NCBI GenBank assembly: GCA_946699065.1
Contig: CAMPDV010001711.1
Location: 1-64,000, forward strand
Origin: Loxodes magnus
Lineage: Eukaryota; Ciliophora; Karyorelictea; Loxodida; Loxodidae
Direction: 5' to 3'
Length of the DNA: 64,000 nucleotides
The position numbers and the translations under genes were made by a program. The notes under the pieces are model-generated. The model was not told the origin of the DNA, made no database searches, and was given only the letters and a program-made list of their open reading frames with translations. Shown here in pieces: positions 60,081-64,000 of this stretch. Every line of letters starts with the position of its first letter. Positions within the stretch are counted from its first letter, which is position 1.

Positions 60081-60908
60081 ATTAATATCTAAAGATTATC
60101 TCTTTAAAAAAGTAGTAATAACTTACTATTAATGAAATTTCATAAGTCTCGATATTCCAAAATGATTAATGAATTGTTAAAAATACTAAGTTCTACTTAA
60201 GTTTTTATTTATTCCTAGATTTCTAAAAAAAGCAGATAAATTAATAAATATCCAAAAATTGATATAAATATCTTTAGTATCTATTGTTAGTTTTATTTTA
60301 CCATAATAAATGTCGCTTTCTTACTCTTGATAAACCTATTATTTTTCTTCACTATCTTTAATAATCGAATCTAATCAAAAAAATCCTCTTTGATTTTAAT
60401 GAAGAATAATTATATCTATTTTTAAATCCTTTTGGCTTAGGATTTTAGTGTAAATAGTAGAAAATGTAAAATATTTTGATAAAAGTAAAAATAATAAAAT
60501 TTTGGAAATTAAAGAAAATAAATAGCAATTAATTATAGAAAATAATTAATTGATTATAAAATTTAATTAAGCTTATAATCAAAAGCACTATCTATACCTA
60601 TGATAATTTTAAATTATAGAAAAAATTAAACAAATAACTTTTATTTCAATTTTAATTCGAAACAATTAGTTTAATTAGATTAAATTATTTTAAATAAATA
60701 AAAAATAAATTTAAGTTATTAATTATTTAATTTAAAATACCAAGAAATATATATAATTCTAAATAATATTAAATATAGCACATATTTAATATTATTTATA
60801 ATAATTAAATGTTAAGAGTATCTTTATGATTTGTATTATTTTTGAATCAATTTTTTATATAAAGTTGCATTTATTTTTAAATATTAGCTATAATATAAAA
60901 TTAAGTTT

Positions 60909-62399
60909 TCAATTTAAACGTGTAGTTGCTCCTTTTATTCTAAGACTTGGGAAGTGTTTCTTTAACTCAGTTAATTGCCTTCTCATATTTTCAGAAATTT
61001 AATTTCCATTAAATGTGCAGCCTTATAGTTCAAAAAATTGTAATTTACTTCAGAACTCATAGAATTAATCTTATTTATTCTTTAATTTAAATTCATTTTC
61101 AAACTTTAAAAAATTTAATTCTAATTTTTCTAAACTTTTACTATTTTAGAAAATATATTCAATACTTTATGAATCTATATTCTATAATTAACTAAAGCTC
61201 AGATATTTTAAGTTTTAGAATCTTTAAATTATAATTTGAATTATTTCTAAATCTATTTAATTGCAACTATAAAATTCTAATTTTTCTATATTAGATTTAT
61301 TGTTCTAAAAAAATTAAAAGAGTGTTTATTTATCAAATTTACAATATCATAATTTTAAACTTTTTATATTTACTAGGTTTTATTCTATATATTATAATCA
61401 TTTCTAATGCTTTTATTCAGATCATTCAATTTTTATATCTTCTAAATTTTAACTATTTTAGAAAATTGCAATTAATTGATCTGAGTCTAAACATCTAATT
61501 TAAAGATATAATCTTCTTAGTTTTTCTCCTTTTAATCTCAAATAATCTATCAAAAATTAGCATCCTCTAATTTAGGAGCCTTAAAGTGAAATAGAATGAA
61601 GTTAGCAGTCACTATTAAATTATAAATATCATCCATTCAATTCTATCCTATTATAATCTAAATAGAATTCTTTTAAATATTATAGTTTATTTATATTTCC
61701 AAGATTTTCTTCTTTAATATCACAATAATTAATTTTTAAAGTCTATAAATTAGGGCATAAAAGTAAAACTTTACTAATGTAATTATTTCAACATATTCCT
61801 TCCAAATAAAAAGTTTTTATTTATTATCCACATGTAAGTACTTTTTAGTTTTATATATGCTCTTACTTTATTTTTTTTAATTTTCTTAATATTTAAATAA
61901 GATACTACATTATTTCATCTAATTTTCTCTCAAATTACTAATCTTTATTCTTAAATTAGTCAAGAAGTTCGATTTCTCTAAGATCTAAAAATAAAGAATT
62001 ATAGTTATTCTTTTCTATTTGACTAAAACTTTATTTAATTATTTCCAAAAATTATAGAGCATCTTCTTAGGTTATTTATTCTTATTCATCCTCATTTTAA
62101 AAACATATTTCTTAACTATTATTTGTCTTTTTTATTTTTCTCATTATATTATGCGTATTAACTTAAAAGGTTTCATATTATACTTTTAATCACTTTTTTT
62201 ACACTTATTCATTCCTGCAAATTTATTTAAAGTCTTAATAAGAAAAAATGAGTTCTAAGATGTAAAGAGGTAAGGAATTTATATGAACTCTATACTTTTA
62301 TTATTTCTTATTTTTAACTAGTTTATTGCTTATCTATCCTTATTCTTCCTCTTATCTATTTTCCTTCTAAAATCCAAAGCGTTTATAAACTTGTCCCAT
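60909..62399 (-). CDS. F-box/LRR protein, family copy 5
   Basis: ATG 62399 (M-G-Q-V-Y-K-R-F-G-F) to TGA 60911-60909 is 497 codons, a multiple of three with no frameshift noted. F-box near residues 39-80 (V-H-I-N-S-L-P-L-Y-I-L-E-L-I-F-S-Y), helical linker, then LRR to R-I-K-G-A-T-T-R-L-N and the TGA stop. Its sequence is a mosaic: parts of the LRR region follow copy 2 and adjacent parts follow copy 1. It is the cleanest gene of the family and fixes its length. Confidence 0.88.
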
Positions 62400-62547
62400 G
62401 ATTATTTGTATAAAAAATGAGTAAATTAGATTTAAATATAAAGTTAGAATAAATATGGAAATATATTTAGATGGATTAATGATAATGAAACTATTAAAAT
62501 ATATTAATTATGATATAATTAATATATAATCAAATTTCCTAAAATTA

Positions 62548-62803
62548 TCAAAACAACTGTGAAAACAAAGCTTTTATATGCTTATTATATATATTAATCT
62601 AATAGTTGGATTCAAGTTCTTTAAGCGAACACATCTGGATGAATATACGACTTTGGTAAAAGCTTGAAGTCTATTACTATGAAATATACATTCTTTAAAG
62701 ATGCCTATCTGTTTTAAAAAGGGATAAACTTAAATAATTAATTATATCTATTAAGAGATTGTTATGAATACTGCACTTTGAGAAATGAAGTGTCCTGATG
62801 CAT
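62548..62803 (-). pseudogene. Small conserved ORF upstream of F-box copy 5
   Basis: Counterpart of 43181-43384. ATG 62803 (M-H-Q-D-T-S-F-L-K-V) shifts by one base near 62715, then reads R-M-Y-I-S-Q-Q-Q-T-S-S-F-Y-Q-S-R-I-F and S-L-K-E-L-E-S-N-Y, ending at TGA 62550-62548. The SINE found in the other arm is absent here, so this copy shows the uninterrupted end. Confidence 0.4.
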
Positions 62804-63329
62804 TCTAAGTTAATAATAATGATAATTAATACTAGCTATTACAAATAAATAATATAATATTTTGATTAATAAACATAACTTAAGTTAAATAAATATTCTA
62901 TTTCCTTTAAATAAATCTTTAGCTAAATTAAGATTTATATTAAATACATATTATAGTCATTAGTTTTATTATGCACCTTACTTTTTATTGTTACCAAGCA
63001 ATAAAAGAAACCTATTTTTAATTAATTTTTAAGTTTTTTTATGATTTATAATTAAAAAAATGTAACTAAATAATTAAAGGAAAAAGGATAAGACTATAAT
63101 ATTGAGATTGATGATATAATTATTTTAAATTTAAAGAACTTTAATAAATTAAATTACATAAAAAAGATGATTAAACATTATAATAATTACAGAGATTATT
63201 TATAGAATTATCTATTTTTTAATTAATTTATAAGAAATTATATATAAACATAATTTATTTATTCATTTTAAATATTATAGCAAATCTTATTTAGAAGATA
63301 TTCTATCAATTATTTATTTTAAACATCTT

Positions 63330-63940
63330 TATAAAACTAGTAATTATACCTTTACAATCCTAAGAAATTGCTAAAATTACCACAAAAACACTTAATTCAG
63401 ACTCAAATCTCTGAGATAAGAAAATAAGCCAACTTAATATTTAATTAAGAACATTTTTTAATTTAGTATAAAAATGAAAAATAAATTGCTGTTGATGATT
63501 ATTTTATTTTAAATAAAGTAAAATATTTAAAATAATAAAATTTAAATATTTTAAAAGTTTTAAATTTACGAAATAATAAAAATTGCTAAAAAGATATTTA
63601 TTAGTATTAAAAATATTAAGATTAATTATTTTTATAATAAAATAACTTAAAACAAGTTTATAATCTAAAAAGTTTATCTTTAAATCCAGTAAACTTGAAA
63701 ATGTCTCCTCTTGAAGGATGGCTTAGGACTTCTTTTTCCTCCATCCTTGCTTATAATTTGCATCTTAAAGTTGAGACTATTTCATCTAAAAATTATTTTT
63801 TAATTGCTAAATTTACTATTATAAACAAATTTTTCTATATATTAAGCCTGATTAATTTTATTATATTTAAAATAGGCTTTAATATATTTCTTTTATTCCT
63901 TTTATATTTTTCGCTTTTTCATCAACATATTTTATAATGA
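63330..63940 (+). CDS. LRR-like protein with hydrophobic C-terminus
   Basis: One frame is open from before 63330 to TGA 63938-63940. LRR-like units appear as V-K-Y-L-K-Q-Q-N-L-N-I-L-K-V-L-N-L and N-L-K-S-L-S-L-N-P-V-N-L. Around 63700 it reads S-P-L-E-G-W-L-R-T-S-F. The last 50 residues are strongly hydrophobic (F-F-Y-I-L-S-L-I-N-F-I-I-F and F-L-L-F-L-L-Y-F), likely one or two membrane segments. The start is not determined. It is not a close member of the F-box family; the LRR part is nearer to the 7547 gene. 62986-63329 shows nothing recognised. Confidence 0.5.
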
Positions 63941-64000
63941 TGCTACCTTTGTCATATTTAACAGAGTATTTTCTACTTATATTCTATTATTATTCATTTT

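Larger units (their letters stand above)
60909..62985 (-). repeat. Inverted repeat, right arm
   Basis: Reverse complement of 43003-45470 without the SINE. Similarity runs from the F-box gene end to ggtgcataataaaacta near 62985. The two arms are about 15.4 kb apart. Confidence 0.8.

Overview
This 64 kb window is very AT-rich nuclear DNA from a ciliate in which all three standard stop codons are read as amino acids. In conserved genes TAA and TAG fall at Gln positions and TGA falls at invariant Trp positions: the casein kinase 1 gene (W70), the Trp of MORN repeats, and the N-W-R-P-I-S and W-A-D-D motifs of a LINE. TGA also ends several genes (F-box copies at 49433, 54332 and 60909, and others). 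TGA as Trp or stop with TAA/TAG as Gln fits the karyorelict code (Loxodes-type); the Condylostoma code is the alternative. Standard-code reading shreds every real gene, so the coding calls here use the revised code.

Layout. 1-8.3 kb: host-type sequence with one certain gene, casein kinase 1 (2018-3148), a possible truncated gene, a possible LRR gene, and two decayed coiled-coil ORFs. 8.7-14.4 kb: a SINE-like element, two decayed ORF1-type coding regions (one with a CCHC knuckle, one with a tRNA-like 3' end), and a 14-repeat MORN gene with one frameshift and a retroelement-like CCHC tail. 14.6-21.3 kb: an apparently complete LINE bounded by a 16 bp target-site duplication, carrying one ~2190-codon ORF (coiled coil, AP endonuclease, reverse transcriptase, zinc finger). 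21.3-27.5 kb: a truncated secreted-protein ORF and a decayed inverse LINE. 27.7-29.2 kb: F-box/LRR gene copy 1. 30.4-42.5 kb: decayed LINEs and ORF1 remnants, one nested. 43-63 kb: four more F-box/LRR copies (one +, three -); the outer two lie in ~2 kb inverted arms about 15 kb apart, and the inner pair share a 437 bp identical tract. Several SINE-like elements with a common head are scattered through the window. The last gene (63.3-63.9 kb) is LRR-like.

Overall this is an accessory, retroelement-dense region. The F-box/LRR family has spread by duplication, inversion and gene conversion, and LINE and SINE activity has nested into and beside host genes. No canonical tRNA, rRNA, CRISPR or bacterial feature was seen. 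Because only TGA interrupts frames in such AT-rich DNA, long open frames alone are weak evidence; low confidence is given where only openness supports a call.
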